A DNA stretch of 5,961 nucleotides from Holophaga sp. (GTDB lineage Bacteria > Acidobacteriota > Holophagae > Holophagales > Holophagaceae). How positions within the stretch are numbered: the first letter of the stretch is position 1; each line of letters begins with the position of its first letter. Of the stretch, positions 5,818-5,961 are shown piece after piece. The stretch is taken from NCBI GenBank assembly GCA_030691225.1, contig JAUYES010000347.1:1-5961 (forward strand). The letters run 5' to 3'. The translations under genes were made by a program, and so were the position numbers. The notes under the pieces are model-generated. The model ran no database searches, was not told where the DNA came from, and was given only the letters and a program-made list of their open reading frames with translations.

Positions 5818-5961
5818 ATGCGCACCTTTTTGCGATTTTTCTTTTCGGCCATCGGTCTTCTTGTGGCCTCGGTGCTGGTGGCAGGGCTGCACCGGGGCAC
5901 CTTCGTGGAATTGCTGGTGGTGGCGGTGCTCTTGGGTGCCCTGAACGCAACCCTCGGCGTG
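5818..5961 (+). CDS. Small membrane protein, phage-holin-4/YvlD-like (3' end outside window)
   Basis: The first 48 codons of a gene that runs off the right edge. The product starts MRTFLRFFFSAIGLLVASVL and has a hydrophobic first segment (about residues 4-23), a short polar turn LHRGTFVE, then a second hydrophobic segment LLVVAVLLGALNATLGV. The layout of a basic start, a membrane helix, a short turn and then a helix ending G-x-x-N-A-x-L is what I know from the 'phage holin family 4'/YvlD-like four-helix membrane proteins, which in bacteria are usually chromosomal and of unknown function rather than phage genes. The family call is made from half of the protein and is tentative. The ATG is supported by GGAG six bases upstream. 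It is transcribed away from the CoA-binding protein gene. Confidence 0.6.
   Translation, partial: MRTFLRFFFSAIGLLVASVLVAGLHRGTFVELLVVAVLLGALNATLGV

Noticed and set aside
5726..5950. N-terminal extension of the CoA-binding protein up to 5950
   Set aside because: The added residues are Pro/Arg-rich and unlike the family, they overlap the start of the opposite-strand membrane protein gene, and a good AGGAG site sits before the ATG at 5725.
5818..5961. Holin-like protein as evidence of a prophage
   Set aside because: Proteins of this membrane family are common on bacterial chromosomes, and no other phage gene, attachment site or change of base composition is visible.

Overview
The window is GC-rich bacterial chromosomal DNA with tightly packed genes. 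It carries no RNA gene, mobile element or CRISPR array that I can see. The combination of a biotin-dependent acyl-CoA carboxylase subunit, a short (about 400 aa) homogentisate dioxygenase and a type I-like HPPD points to an aerobic heterotroph that degrades amino acids. It is most likely Gram-negative (for example an acidobacterial, myxobacterial or Bdellovibrio-like lineage), but the taxon is inference only.

Left part (2-2217, + strand): the 3' end of an enoyl-CoA hydratase/isomerase gene overlaps, through ATGA, a complete gene for the biotin-carrying alpha subunit of an acyl-CoA carboxylase. This hydratase-then-carboxylase order matches liuC-liuD of leucine/isovalerate degradation operons, so methylcrotonyl-CoA carboxylase is the favoured reading. 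The carboxyltransferase subunit and isovaleryl-CoA dehydrogenase would be expected upstream, outside the window.

Middle part (2228-4638): hmgA (homogentisate 1,2-dioxygenase, - strand) and hpd (4-hydroxyphenylpyruvate dioxygenase, + strand) are divergently transcribed from a 92-bp spacer. HPPD makes homogentisate and HmgA opens its ring, so these are two consecutive steps of tyrosine/phenylalanine catabolism. The spacer holds a perfect 12-bp inverted repeat plus a third, imperfect copy of the same motif that overlaps the hmgA ribosome binding site. This looks like an operator array controlling both genes and is the most interesting signal here. Leucine and tyrosine degradation both end in acetoacetate, which gives the neighbourhood a common theme.

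Right part (4666-5725, - strand): a CoA-binding-domain (YccU-like) protein and a PlsC-type 1-acylglycerol-3-phosphate acyltransferase form a probable two-gene operon. At the right edge, a + strand gene for a small membrane protein of the phage-holin-4/YvlD-like type starts and runs out of the window.

Overall this is mostly ordinary core and catabolic metabolism. I found no evidence of a wholly new system. The points worth checking are the hmgA-hpd spacer, a run of three adjacent palindromes inside the hmgA coding region, and an atypical segment in the biotin carboxylase.
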